64,000 nucleotides of DNA. It comes from Gymnopus androsaceus JB14 (lineage: Eukaryota; Basidiomycota; Agaricomycetes; Agaricales; Omphalotaceae). Of this stretch, positions 24,024 through 36,467 are shown piece after piece. Made by a program: the position numbers and the translations under genes. The notes below the pieces were generated by a model, which saw nothing but the letters and a program-made list of their open reading frames with translations, was not told where the DNA came from and searched no databases. The stretch's first letter is position 1, and every line of letters begins with the position of its first letter. The stretch spans positions 1-64,000 of the forward strand of contig ML769703.1 in NCBI GenBank assembly GCA_009733575.1, given 5' to 3'.

Positions 24024-24226
24024 CACAGAAACACTTGAGCGTAAGCAACATGTTGACTGTGAATGACAGGCGGAACACAAACATGTCAAGCAGCTCAATG
24101 TTATCTGCAGTCATAGTCATCAGGTTATCAAAGTTAACCAAGCAATGCAGGATCATCTCACTTGTCTTGGCTATGCTGTGCTCAACTTCCATGCCCAAAC
24201 CAAGAAAGAAGAGCAAAACTGTACAG

Positions 24227-25023
24227 CATCAGCAAAACCTGGGTGGTCTCCAGAGATCTCCAGAGCGCCTGTAGCTTCTGGAGCAGCTGGAGCAAGGTTA
24301 CCTATTCCAGAGACCAATATAAACCTCTGGAGACCTCTGGAGACCCCCAGAGAGCTATTCAATCAAGTTTCCATGTCATGTAACCATGAATTGATAATAG
24401 AAATTTTGTATTCATTATTTTTATATACTATAACAATAGGCATGCCACAGCAGTTAATATTATGTAGTAATAAGTGACAAGCAGTATTTGACAAGGTTGC
24501 ACAGTTCCGAGTCCCTCTCTCAGTCCCATTGTTCCCATACTACTCTTCTTAATTTCCTGCTCTCTGCTGAGTCCATTTCACAAATGCTTCTACATTTCTG
24601 GCAAATTGTGGCAATCAGCTTTGGAAAACAGCATTGTATGAAGATGAAACCTACCGCAACTAGTATGTTGTAACAAAGAGAGAAAGAAAAAAAAAATACA
24701 AGTTCATCAAAACTTGAAAGTTGAAAGTCAGGCATTTTATATGACTTCCTGATAGTTTACAGCATTGTTGATGACATGAGGAGTTGCTGATGGCAACCAT
24801 CATTATGTTGAGGGCACTCGAGGCCATCATTTTTGGTGCTACTCTGACTGACAGCCAGACTAGCTCCAAAAAAGGAAAGTCTGATCATTCTCAAAGTGCC
24901 ATCAATCGGCAACTGCAGCTTTGTTCTCTCCAGAGTCTCCAGAGTTCTCCAGAGCTCTCTGGAGACTTATTCAATTCTCTGGATGCTCCAGCAGCTCCAG
25001 CGAAAATACAGGTTTTGCTGATG
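24227..25023. mobile_element. CATCAGCAAAACCTG inverted-repeat element, copy 1 (expanded or two halves)
   Basis: Starts CATCAGCAAAACCTGG and ends CAGGTTTTGCTGATG. The outer parts are full of CTCCAGAG and CTCTGGAG units, and contain the family core AGCAAGGTTACCTATTCCAG. The middle (about 24370-24920) is unrelated AT-rich DNA. It interrupts the SNF2-like pseudogene between its HSA and ATPase remnants. Other copies are near 40.6, 43.7, 43.9 and 44.9 kb. Confidence 0.7.
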
Positions 25024-25360
25024 AGAGCGTATCTCCTTGCTCAAACACTCACCACATACTATCATTCTCACTTCCATCTCATTCTTACTGGCACCCCTCT
25101 TCAGAACAACCTTCCCAAGCTTTGGGCATTGTTGAACTTTGCTTTACCCAAAATCTTCAACTCTGTCAAATCCTTTGACAAGTGGTTCAATACTCCGTTC
25201 ACTAACAGTGGAACTGGAGATAAGATTGAGCTCAATGAAGAAGAGGCGCTTCTTATTATTGGTCATTTGCACAAGGTGCTTCGACCATTCCTATTGAGGC
25301 ATCTCAAAAAGGATGTCAAAAGTGAGCTGTCAGACAAGGTTGAAAAGGAAAGGCAAGAAA

Positions 25361-26370
25361 ATAGAGTGGGTGATTTAGGATTTAGACACCACCCGGCAGG
25401 CTATTATAACCAGCCGGTTAGGGATCATGCCCGTGATGATATAACCCTCTGTCTCTTTCTTGCATCAGGATTCAGCGCAAAATGAGCAGGAAGCACTTTT
25501 GGATGGTAAGTCATGTTCTTTTAAATATAAATTTCTCTACTCTCTAGCCACCCCAGCTTTGGCGGAGGCTAGGGATCGACGCATGTGACGCCACCCAGGA
25601 GGCACAGCGCGCTGATATCTTCTCTGTACTTCCCAACTTATCTTTATCATCCTCTCTAACCCATGCTTTAGACAATGGATACTGAGCCACCATCTGCAGC
25701 TCCATCCTCAAACCCCGTTGTCCCCCAGCTTCGTGGCAACACGCTCGACTCTGGCAGTTAAAGCCTAGTACATTCTTGCATTGCTTTGTTTCCTTTACCC
25801 ACCTTCAGCTCTGACTTTAATTTGCAGATGCATCATTGACAACTCCGTTGACCCCAACTCTGCCTACGTTTGGCATTGATGCAGCTGAGAGGACTGGTTT
25901 GATCTAATTCTAACTGGATTCACGGACTGGCTTCTGGTGCCTGCCGTGCACTATTGTTTCTCATTCTCAACACTGCCGCTCAAGGGCCTATGTTCCATTT
26001 CCCTTCCTTCAAAAGCTTCGGAAAACTCACTGGAATGAATTCATCTCAATTGGGCTGAAGTTTCTGTGGCAAAAGAAGCGAAATTGGTATGTCTCACATT
26101 CTTTACTTTCTGTACGATGTCTAACAACTTCACAGGCGCTCTTTCATTCTTGGTTTAATCTCGTTTTTTGGCTTGCAAACAGCAACGTTCAGCAGCTAGC
26201 TGCTACAGTGATTGTTGATGTTCACTGCTGAGCTGCCTCTCCGATAGTTTCTAATGGCACTGTGCTTTATTTAAGTTGTGATGCTGAAAAGGAAAAAACC
26301 GACCTCAGCTGAGTACTTGAGATCGCTCAGTAACAGAAAGTCCTTGTCGCTGGGGAAAATTCTAATTTGT
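25361..26370. other. No supportable gene
   Basis: CpG content rises again after the pseudogene. Short frames such as [10 protein letters not shown] belong to the SNF2 remnant just before this stretch. A few splice-like sites (GTAAGTCATG near 25507) exist but I cannot assemble a protein. Confidence 0.4.
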
Positions 26371-26680
26371 GGTGCACTTGAGATAAAAAAGCTGGTGTTG
26401 CATCAAAAAAAAAGTGGTGCTAGGATTGGAAAGTTTGGCACTGCGAGAAAAAAAAAGCTGGCATTGCATCAAAAAAAAGTGTGAAAAAAATGGTGCTATG
26501 AAAAAAAAAGTGGCAGCGCTGAGATAAAAAAAAAATGGCACTGCATAAAGATAAAAGTACTGCTCAGGCAAAGAAAAGGCGGCGCTGAGGTAGAAGAATG
26601 GCGCTATGAAAAAAAGGTTGGCGCTACGAAAAAAAGTTTGGCGTTATGAAAAACGAATGGCGTTGATGAAAAATATTGCC
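26371..26680. repeat. Degenerate tandem repeat TGGCGCTATG(A)n
   Basis: About fifteen units of roughly 20 bp, each a GC-containing half (TGGTGCTA, TGGCACTG, GGCGCTATG) followed by 5-10 A. Open frames over it are Lys-rich and not real. Confidence 0.8.
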
Positions 26681-27126
26681 GGGAATTAATGTACAAACGG
26701 CCAAGCATACTCACTGGGCGCTGAGCGGCCGTTTTATTTTTCAGGCGCAAAACATAAAGATTTTCGCGTACCATTGTCAAAAAAATTCTTTGTTAATTTC
26801 GTAGTAGTTATCACGTGAGAAATCATCATTTTTTCATGAGAAATTCATATTCCTTTTCTAATTGTTTATCGTTATGTTTATCTTAGAATATTTCGCGCAA
26901 TATTTTATGGCCTGGCCGCAGTGTTACATACTTTTTACTTTATTCCCAAGCAACCTTTGTTAACTCAAATGACAATTGGTCCCAGCCGCGGAAGTATCAT
27001 GCTCCAAAGGGAAAGAAAAAAGAAAGAGGACTCTACGAGGAGAGTACGGAAAACGATGCAGCAGGACTAGGACGACGACGAGGAACGTCTAACTCTTCAA
27101 AACAGAAACAAGCGCGTCTTTTTCCG

Positions 27127-27635
27127 TTGCTACAAAGAAAAAGCAGAATCGACACGCGAATTTCGAAACTCCCGCTAGCCCCTCCTCGCAGAGGACGTTC
27201 CAGCTCCAGAATGTTCGCTCGAGGACGAAGCTGGACGAAGCGGCTCATATCATTACATCCCTTATGCAGGCTTCTTCGACCTCCGACTCTGAACCTGACT
27301 CGGATCCCGACACAAATGCTCCCTCCCCAATATTAATCTCATCGTTGATAGTCTTCCTCGTCATACCTCGATTCTATCCTTGCATGCATTGCAAAAATCC
27401 ACTGAGGATAATTAATCGTTTAGGGCAAATGATTCTTGCTGCAGCACAGATGCAGGCTGCTGGTCAGACAGATGTGAGTGCTTCAACGAAGTATGTATGT
27501 GTTTTAGTTGTGAAAATTCTATATTCATGCGCTGTGTGTAGTAACAGGGTCCTGGAACGCGTTCAACGAAGATTGGAAAATCTCTACAAGTCATGGGCGC
27601 AGCAGGACCCTCTACATACTTCTGCTACAGCTTGA
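27127..27635 (+). CDS. Possible small gene of unknown function (low confidence)
   Basis: A frame with TKKKQNRHANFETPASPSS, then RSRTKLDEAAHIITSLMQAS and later NRVLERVQRRLENLYKSWAQ has a nuclear-protein look: basic, Ser-rich, then amphipathic. An intron between the last two parts (about 27490-27545) is plausible. The duplicate at 33.5 kb lacks the first part. No family recognised. Confidence 0.25.
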
Positions 27636-28547
27636 ACTTATCCTTCCACCTCCTTTTCTTTCTTCGCGTCCAGCATCGCATCGCATCGCATCGCATCCGA
27701 ACCCTTGTACATCATCCGCCAAACTCACCTTTGCCTCCAAAATGGATATTCTCTCCCTCGACTTTGGGTTTCCTTTATCTAAGCTGATGCACTGGTGACA
27801 TTGATTAAGGCTAGTAGCCCATGAGCAGAGGCTTCCGACGACCATGATGACGCTCCGCGTCCATTCGCTTTCTTGCGACTCACCATGTAAGCGGTAAAAA
27901 CGTGTTCCTGCCTTGATTTACCGCTTAGAGGAGTGAATCCGACTAGGGATTCTTTACTTGGTCTGTGGCGCGATTGATCTGTTGAATGCGTATGTCAATA
28001 AGGTATCCGGACTCTGGAATCTGGATTAACGGCCCATCGAACGATGATATCCAATGTTTTCTCCGGTGCCGCAGACTCTGGTACAACAGAATTATGCAGC
28101 AAGACTCCCATTACTGGTTCTGCGCTGGACTAGAGCTTTGAGATTGGCCAGTTATGGTAAAGGGGATTGGGGATCGTGAATATTTATGTCATGTATGCCC
28201 TGGAACCAGCATTTCTATCTACTGGGCCGTCTTCCTTCCGACTCTAACCCGACGCCGAATCTCATCCTTAACTTTATCTTCTTGCAATCTTCAAATCCTT
28301 AGTTAAAGGTCCCCTTGACCCTAATGCGAATGCTCCTTCTGAATAGCTCTTAATCTAGACTCTAGTTTCCTCGAGTGCAGTTTCTTGTGTAATGCCCAAG
28401 TATAATTCAATCGTTAATTCAAGTGTATACAGTGTGTCCTTCCATATGGTATGTTTTCGTTTTAAAACCTTGTCTAATAGCAGTCAATATCATTCTGGAA
28501 CGGTAGAAAACATTAGCGACGAACCTAATTATTGTGAATACAGATGC

Positions 28548-29030
28548 CTAAGCGGATGGGACCTTTCCTACTCTAGCCATGTCATAATTATCCAAGAACC
28601 ACTTGACAGATTCGTCCAATGCTGAAAAGTGACGAGAAGAATCAGCACATTTCTGAGAAAAACACGAGAGACGCGAACCCTCTGCGAATGGCGTAAATTT
28701 GAAGTTTCCAATGAGCGACAAAAGCTTCTTGTTGGATGCAGGTTTGCGGTATTGACCATCAGCACGGCTAGTGTCGAACTGAAAGGCAAGATGATTGATT
28801 TTAAACGATATACGCAAGATATAGCACCTCTTACGGTGCATGAGCTCTGAAAACCGACAGCTTTGACAATGGCATCCGCCACCTCCTTGATGCTTACTTC
28901 CTCGTCTTCGCCGACTAGGAGGGAATAAGAAAGGCGCTAGGGTTCGAGAAAACGACTTGCCTGAAAGGATCACAGGCTCAACGTCGTCGTATTCCCTGAG
29001 TCGCCATATGAGCAGCTTGACCGAGTCTTC
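28548..29030 (-). pseudogene. 3' fragment of GDP-L-fucose synthase (duplicate)
   Basis: Carries only the C-terminal third of the enzyme: YDDVEPVILSG, then after a GC-AG intron GEDEEVSIKEVADAIVKAVG, then FDTSRADGQYRKPASNKKLL and a last exon ALDESVKWFLDNYDMARVGK ending PSA and TAG at 28548. It is the end of the 26937-29036 duplication and is cut off at its 5' side. It keeps the frame at YDDVEP that the full-length copy at 34.8-36.3 kb has lost. Confidence 0.8.
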
Positions 29031-29052
29031 GAGTTCTTTCCTCCGTACCACC

Positions 29053-29367
29053 ATGTCGATATTGACTAAATCTTTCTGTCATGCAAGAATTATCCGTCCT
29101 CTCTACAAGGTTCATCGGAACCTTTTCTCGACCTTCTCCCCCTTCGCTTCCTCGAGAACTACAGTTAAAATTCGAGGAGCTTCAAAAGAAATCCGAGTCC
29201 CTGCCAAACCCTGCATTGTCGACCGCTCCTTTCCTGTTAAAACGGAAGGCGATATTATTACCGTAAACCCAATCACCAGTAATCGAGGTGGACCTAAAAT
29301 GGAATCAAGGATGGAGAGGATAGTGAAGGAGATTGGAGCTTCAAGAGACGCGTTTCTGACTTTTTAA
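29053..29367 (+). pseudogene. SDHAF4-like (succinate dehydrogenase assembly factor 4) gene, frameshifted
   Basis: The first frame gives a basic, mitochondrial-presequence-like start (MSILTKSFCHARIIRPLYKV). The sense then moves to a second frame (RPSPPSLPRELQLKFEELQK), returns to the first for NPITSNRGGPKMES, and ends in the third with GDWSFKRRVSDF before TAA. The GGPK and GDWSF..RVSDF C-terminal signature is that of SDHAF4/Sdh8, a small mitochondrial protein that helps flavinylated Sdh1 assemble into complex II. There is no space for introns at the frame changes (the second lies within about 25 nt), so at least two indels have broken it. It lies exactly where the truncated duplication ends. 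Confidence 0.65.
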
Positions 29368-29541
29368 AAAGAAACGACTCGGAGGTATGCATTACACACT
29401 CCTGCGATGTATCATCCTTGTATATTAATCTCCGACTGGGAACTTGTACATCTATATCCATATGTTCCCAATTCACTCTTTAACCGATAGCCGAGCTCCC
29501 CATATTAGTCAAAAGACTTGGAATGCTCGATTCTTGCAGCT

Positions 29542-31050
29542 CTAGGTGAATGGCTGGCCTATCCGCGCGTTATCATAATTCTCCAAAAACCAATCCACCG
29601 ACTGTTTTAGTGCTGCATATTGTGATGTTAGCCTAGTAGTGGCAAACGCAAAGACGCATTACTCACCAATCTCAAATGGAGTAAACTCGAATTCTCCTAT
29701 GAGTGAGAGAAGCTTCTTGTTGGATGCTGGCTTGCGAAACTGGCCTTCTGGACGACTCGTGTCGAACTGCAACAGACGGACAAGTAACACACTGCCGGGA
29801 AATACAAGTTTCATGCAACATACCGTATAAGTGCCGTTGAATTCCATTGCCTTCACAATGGCATCTGCAACTTGCTTGACGGTAATCTCTTCATCTTCAC
29901 TCACTGTAGTGCATAGTCAGAGCTGGAATACGGATGAAAGAATGAAACCCTTACCGGATAAAATCACTGGCTCTACATCGTCATATTCCCTCAACATCTA
30001 AATGAAGAGCTTGGCTAGGTCGCGGGAGTAGATAAATTGACGCAAAGGCTTTCCTGTACCCGCGACGACAAACGGTGTGTTGTTTTCTAATCCCGAATTA
30101 CTGATCAGCCTAACGTATATACAGTAGGACAATAGCTAAAACGCCGCACTCTTTGCAAGATAGCACCTGTGAATAAGAGCAGGGATGACGTGCGCGTCTT
30201 CAAGGTCGCTGTGAAATGTGCGATAGATGAATGTCTATTCTCTTTCGAGTGTATGTACTGTACTTACTAGTTATCATTCGGTCCAAAAACACTGGTTGGA
30301 ATCGCAGAGGTAAAGTTGCATCCAAATTCCTCTCTGTACGCGCTGTAGATCCTCGAGTCAGCTGCACATTGACCTTCCGACGCAATTTGGTTATTACCCA
30401 CCGATTTTGTATATCGACTAGTCTCTTAGAGTGGGAGTACCCGAAATTGCTCGGATGGGGAAGACCTAGGTGGATTTTGGTTTCGTCGAGCGGGTAGTCG
30501 ACCTTGTCAGGGAATACACATGTCGAAAGACAAGAGATTACTTTCTCTACGTGGTGGGTATGAGCGTGATAGAGGATGTTCTCGTTGATCAGGATGTTGC
30601 TTCGGAGGAAGGTTGACTGCATGGGGGTATCACTTGTATTCAGTCCTTTCGAATGGTATAGAGAACTCACATTAGCTTTCATATTCTTGTATACGCCTCC
30701 CACTAGACAAAGACTCGTCAGGCATACGAAATTTTGATACAGATCGCATATCCATCGCGTACCAACTGCGGCGAGATGAATGACATGAGTAGGCTTCTAC
30801 TTTTCGTACAATAGACGTGCTTGTTCCGCATCTCTATATTGAAGGTTAAACGATTATTATTTAGTACTTGGATCACAGAATGGATTATGGAGAGCAATCA
30901 CCTCAAATCCGCCTCCGACGATTTAGCAAAGATCCAAGTCTCGCCTTCCTTCTTTCCGAATCGCGATCCAATGGGTTCGGTTGCAATGACGTACTCGATA
31001 GCTTTGCCGACAAGACCTGAGCCGCCAGTGACTAGGACGATGGAAGCCAT
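29542..31050 (-). pseudogene. GDP-L-fucose synthase, copy with two nonsense codons
   Basis: Starts at ATG 31050 with [20 protein letters not shown], a Rossmann TGGxGLVG motif, and ends RIGQPFT, TAG at 29542-29544. Exons follow the enzyme: HVIHLAA, NILINENILYHAH, CLSTCVFPDKVDYPLDET, the catalytic Tyr-Lys pair in [67 protein letters not shown] and FDTSRPEGQFRKPASNKKLL. The enzyme (an extended short-chain dehydrogenase) converts GDP-4-keto-6-deoxymannose to GDP-fucose. Two stops break it: TAG at 30797-30799, where the paralogue has Tyr (YEKYQPTH), and TAG at 29998-30000, where the paralogue has Trp ([11 protein letters not shown]). Splice sites are otherwise well kept, so decay is recent, or the lesions are sequence errors. 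Confidence 0.85.
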
Positions 31051-31544
31051 GCGCGTAAATGTTCGGGTTCATAGCGCCTTAAAGTTATCAGTGGGCGCTT
31101 GGCGCTAATAAGAAGAATTTCAACTTTCATCGCGCTGGACTAGTCCTGTACAATTGCAATACGTTGCGACTTCATTCTTGGCACAAACTTCAAATATGCC
31201 TACAAGCTAGTAAAGGCATCTAATCTTCCTGTGATTCTGACATACCGGGCAGGCTCTGGATTTCATTTGATCCAAGTTCTTTACTCCCTCCCTGCGGGCA
31301 GCGTTTCCCTCTCCAATATGGCGTGCCTGCACTCTGTGTCAGTCGGTATTGACCTGGATTAACGCCTCAAAGCTTCATCAAGCTAATGGCGCTTGTGACA
31401 ACGTGTTCTACAGCTATTCCACAGCTATTCTCTGTCTACCCTGTTTCCTTGTCCTGCCGTCGATATCGCGCACCCTGCACTTTCGTATCAGCCTAGACAC
31501 TCAACCTTTTCTTTAGCTGCTCCTCTCAGATCGTTTCATTAGCC

Positions 31545-33160
31545 ATGTCGAACTCTGTATTCCGCTTGCGACGTTCACGTTCGAGTGCTTCTACCAGCCA
31601 ACAGACTCCTTCTACTACATCTTTGGATGTTTTGCCGACATCAACACAGAGTAACAGTACTCCTACTACTCCGAAGTTGGAATCAACGGATACAAGGATG
31701 CTACTGGAGCGATTGAAGGCATTGAACGATGTAAAACTTATATCTTTCCAAGTAATAACTGAGCTAACGACCACATCTTTCTCAACAGGATAGCATTTCT
31801 CCTCCCAATGAACATCGTCAGATATTGAACGACATCTATCGAATGGTAGATAGCGCTTGGACGTTAGCGCATCTCGAGTCGGAGGATAACCAGATAATTC
31901 AGAGGGATGGTGTTTCAGTGGGAACGTTCATTCCGGCTATGACAAGGTTCGTACAATTATTTCCAGAAGAATAACATTCAGTGATGCTTTCTGTAGCATA
32001 CTTCGGCAGACCATCGATTATGTTGAAAATATTGTTACACGTTCGAATTCCCGACTCTCACTGAGCAAGAACAAGAAAAAAACTATCGCCAAAGACCTGG
32101 AAACGTTTCGAAACAAGGTGGAGAGCATATACTCTTTTGCAATGGTAAGTGATCTTTTATTCATTCTACGAATATTGGTTAACTTACAGTATCTCAAACC
32201 ATACAGCCGGATACTCCTCTATCCCCAAGCTCGGGCCGAACGGAGGATGCGCTCGTAATTGCTGCCAGTATTGGTAGTGCTTTATCTGCTATATGCGATA
32301 GTGTTCCTGTTCTTGGGACGCTAAAGCCCTTAGCAGCAGGGTTTACTGAAATTTGCACGACAGTACAAGTACGTTCATTTTGTTCCTACCTGATTTATTC
32401 CTGAGACTCTTTCGTCTTGCAGACTATCAGAAGCAATAAGCAGCAGGTTGCTAAGATCCTGTGTGACGTGAAGGGGTACTTCCGCATGGTAGTACGGAAG
32501 GTGAAAAGGTCCCCTACTGCCCAGGAAAATGAGGAATTACGCAGAGACATGGAGGGACTTTTTCGGTATGTTTTCCAGCAACCTACTTGATATCAAAAGA
32601 TTGAGCGTTTTCTCAGAAATCTACAAGACATCCAAGAAACGTTACTGAAGCTCAAAGGAAAACAAGGATTACGCTCACTCCTGTTTTCCAAGAGGGACAG
32701 CGATAATCTCGAAGCCCTTCAACGTCGAGTGCGAGATGCGAGGAGCACATTCGAGGTGTGTTTCTATTTTGCTATGAAGGAAATAACGCATTAAGAAGGG
32801 TGCTCATGTATAGGCTGGACTCGCGGTCTCTACCAATATCGCTGTTTGCGATATGAGATTGCAGATTATGGCTCTCACTACTTCAAACGTTTGTGCTTCG
32901 TCTGTAGCTCTTTGTTCAAGGAGCTAACGTACAGTCTTCAGCAGGAGCCATTATGCACAGATCATTCCACTCTTACTGGCTCTACATCTTCAGAGCTCTC
33001 CGCACTTCCGCAGATCGATGTCATTCTAGCGCCAGAATCTCATTCATCGACAAAGCAACGGGTGTCTGTAGAAATAGATCTCGATAGAGCCACTCACAAG
33101 CGCGGTGCGGCTGTGTATCTCTTGCCATATATGGGTGTCTATTTTTTTTTTTTGAATTGA
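31545..33160 (+). CDS. Protein with MLKL/HeLo-like N-terminal region (fungal NLR-type), no NACHT
   Basis: Starts MSNSVFRLRRSRSSASTSQQ (ATG 31545), a basic Ser/Thr-rich leader. Spliced exons then give helical segments: ILNDIYRMVDSAWTLAHLE, LRQTIDYVENIVTRSNSRLS, ALVIAASIGSALSAICDSVP, then ICTTVQTIRSNKQQVAKILC, and a charged helix LRRDMEGLFRNLQDIQETLL. The pattern VPVLGTLKPLAAGFTEICTTV..R.NK resembles the MLKL-like helical-bundle N-terminal domain often found on basidiomycete NLR proteins. No P-loop ATPase follows; the gene ends near 33.1 kb in a Ser/Thr-rich tail whose frame is uncertain (a stop after CSRS near 32926, unless a short intron removes it). It is head-to-head with the GDP-fucose synthase copy at 31050, 495 bp apart. 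Confidence 0.5.
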
Positions 33161-34776
33161 GCAGTGGTCGGCTATGCGATAACTGTGCGCAGGCTATGCG
33201 TAACATAGCCTCGTAGTGGCAGTGTAGTATAATTATTACTATAGATTTACATAACTTTATTCCCAAGCAATCGACCATTACCTTTGTTAACTCAAATAGT
33301 CCCAGCCGCGTTGCACTCTGAACTATTTATCAAAATATTCTTCTCTTCGAGCACTCCGAACGAATGATTATAAGATAACACCTCCCAATTAACTCTGAGG
33401 TATCATGCTCCAAAGGGAAAGAAAAAAGAAAGAGGACTCTACGATGAGAGTACGGAAACGATACAGCAGGACTAGGACGACGACGAGGAACGCGTAAATC
33501 TTCAAAACGGAAACGAAGCGCGTCTTTTAGACGGAGTGGCTCATATCACTAACTCCAATTCCGAATCCATTAATCACATCGTTGACTCTGTCTTCCTCGT
33601 CGTACTTCGATTCTATCATCGCATCCATTGCAACAATCCGCAATCGTTTAGCTGGCAAACGATTCTTGCTGTAGGCTGCTGGTCAGACAAGTGGGAGTGC
33701 TTCAACGAAGTATACATGTGCTTTAGTTGTGAAAATTTTATATTTATGCACTGTGTGTAACAGGGTCCTCGAACGCGTTCAACGAAGATTGGAAAATCTC
33801 TACAAGTCATGGGCATAGCAGGACCCTCTAGTTACTTCTGCTATAGCTTGAACTTATCCTTCCGCCTCCTCTTCTTTGTTCGTGTCCAGTATCACATCCC
33901 CTCGCATCCAAATCCTCGTACATCATCCACCAAACTCGCCTCTGCCTCCAAAATGGATATCCTCTGCCTCGACTTTGGGTTTCCTTTAACTAGGCTGATG
34001 CACTGGTGACACTAATAATGCTACTGGCCCACTAGCAGAGGCTTCCGACGGCCGTGATGGCGCTCCGCGTCCGTTCGTTTTCTTGCGACCCACCATGTAA
34101 GTGATAAAAACGTGTTCCTGCCTTGATTTACCGCTTGGAGGAGTGAATACGACGAGGGGATTCTCTCATACTTCTTTAATTGTTCTGCGGCGCGATTTAT
34201 CTGTTGAATGAGTATGTCAATGCGGTATCCGGACTCTGGAATCTGGATTAACGGTCCATCGAACGATGATATCCAATGTTTTCTCCGGCGCCGCAGACTC
34301 TGATACAACAGAATTAGTTTGGTGGTATGCAGCAAGACTCCCATTACTGGTTCTGCGCTGGACTAGAGCCTTGAGATTGGCCAGTTATGGTCAAGGGGAT
34401 GGATCATGAATATTCATGTCATGTATGCCCTAGAACCGGCATTTCTATCTACTGGGCCGTCTTCCTTCCAACTCTAGCCCGACGCCGAATCTCATCCTTG
34501 ACTTTATCTTCTTGTGATCATCAAATCCTCAATTAAAGGTCCCTCTGGACCTAATGCGAACGCTCCTTCTGAATAGCTCTTAATCCAGACTCTAGTTTCC
34601 TCGAGTGCAGTTTCTTGTGCAATGTCCAAGTATAATTCAATCGTCGATTCAAGTGTATACAGTGTCCTTCCATATGGTATGTTTTAGTTTTAAAGCCTCG
34701 TCTAGAAAGCAGTCAATATCATTCTGGAACGGTAGAAAACATCAGCGACGAACCTAATTATTGTGAATACAGATGC

Positions 34777-36255
<1,479 letters not shown>

Positions 36256-36467
36256 ATTTTTCGAGAGGTGGACGTAGGAAGTTAAGAGTGAGACTGAGAG
36301 AAAGAGTCACACGTGTCGATGATGAGCGCCGAGCGCTAATCGAAACGCGCCTCGAATAAATATTATTATTATATTACAGTAAGAATATATCGATAACTGG
36401 AAAGTGTAGGAAATGATGTGTCTATTTAATCGATACTTGTGTAGTACTTGTCTGAGGAGAATTATTC

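Larger units (their letters stand above)
22476..25360 (+). pseudogene. SNF2/STH1-like chromatin-remodelling ATPase pseudogene
   Basis: Pieces of one SNF2-type gene appear in order. First is a QLQ domain (SFTPDQINVLHVQIHAFKML, about 22590-22660). Then come YPYNAYQHPFS and MPAGLNTQLLLNEQD (22885-23035), and an HSA-domain region (TLERKQHVDCE, stop, EHKHVKQLNVICSH, 24034-24110). Last is part of the ATPase: [20 protein letters not shown] and [17 protein letters not shown] (25080-25345), which are helicase motif III-IV surroundings. The Walker A and DEGH motifs are missing. There are in-frame stops (TAA near 22865, one in the HSA region), frame changes, and two insertions (23356-24023 and 24227-25023). 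Many expected Arg codons read Cys or His (TGT, CAT), as expected from CpG to TpG/CpA decay. Non-functional. Confidence 0.8.
26937..29036. repeat. Segmental duplication, truncated copy of 33254-35255
   Basis: This ~2.1-kb block matches 33254-35255 almost throughout: ATCATGCTCCAAAGGGAAAG at 26997 and again at 33403, and GGAGTGAATCCGAC near 27931 matching 34141. It ends inside the GDP-fucose synthase coding region. The copies differ by indels: about 120 bp around 27122-27238 is absent from the 33-kb copy, and GCATC is expanded to four units at 27675. Confidence 0.85.
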
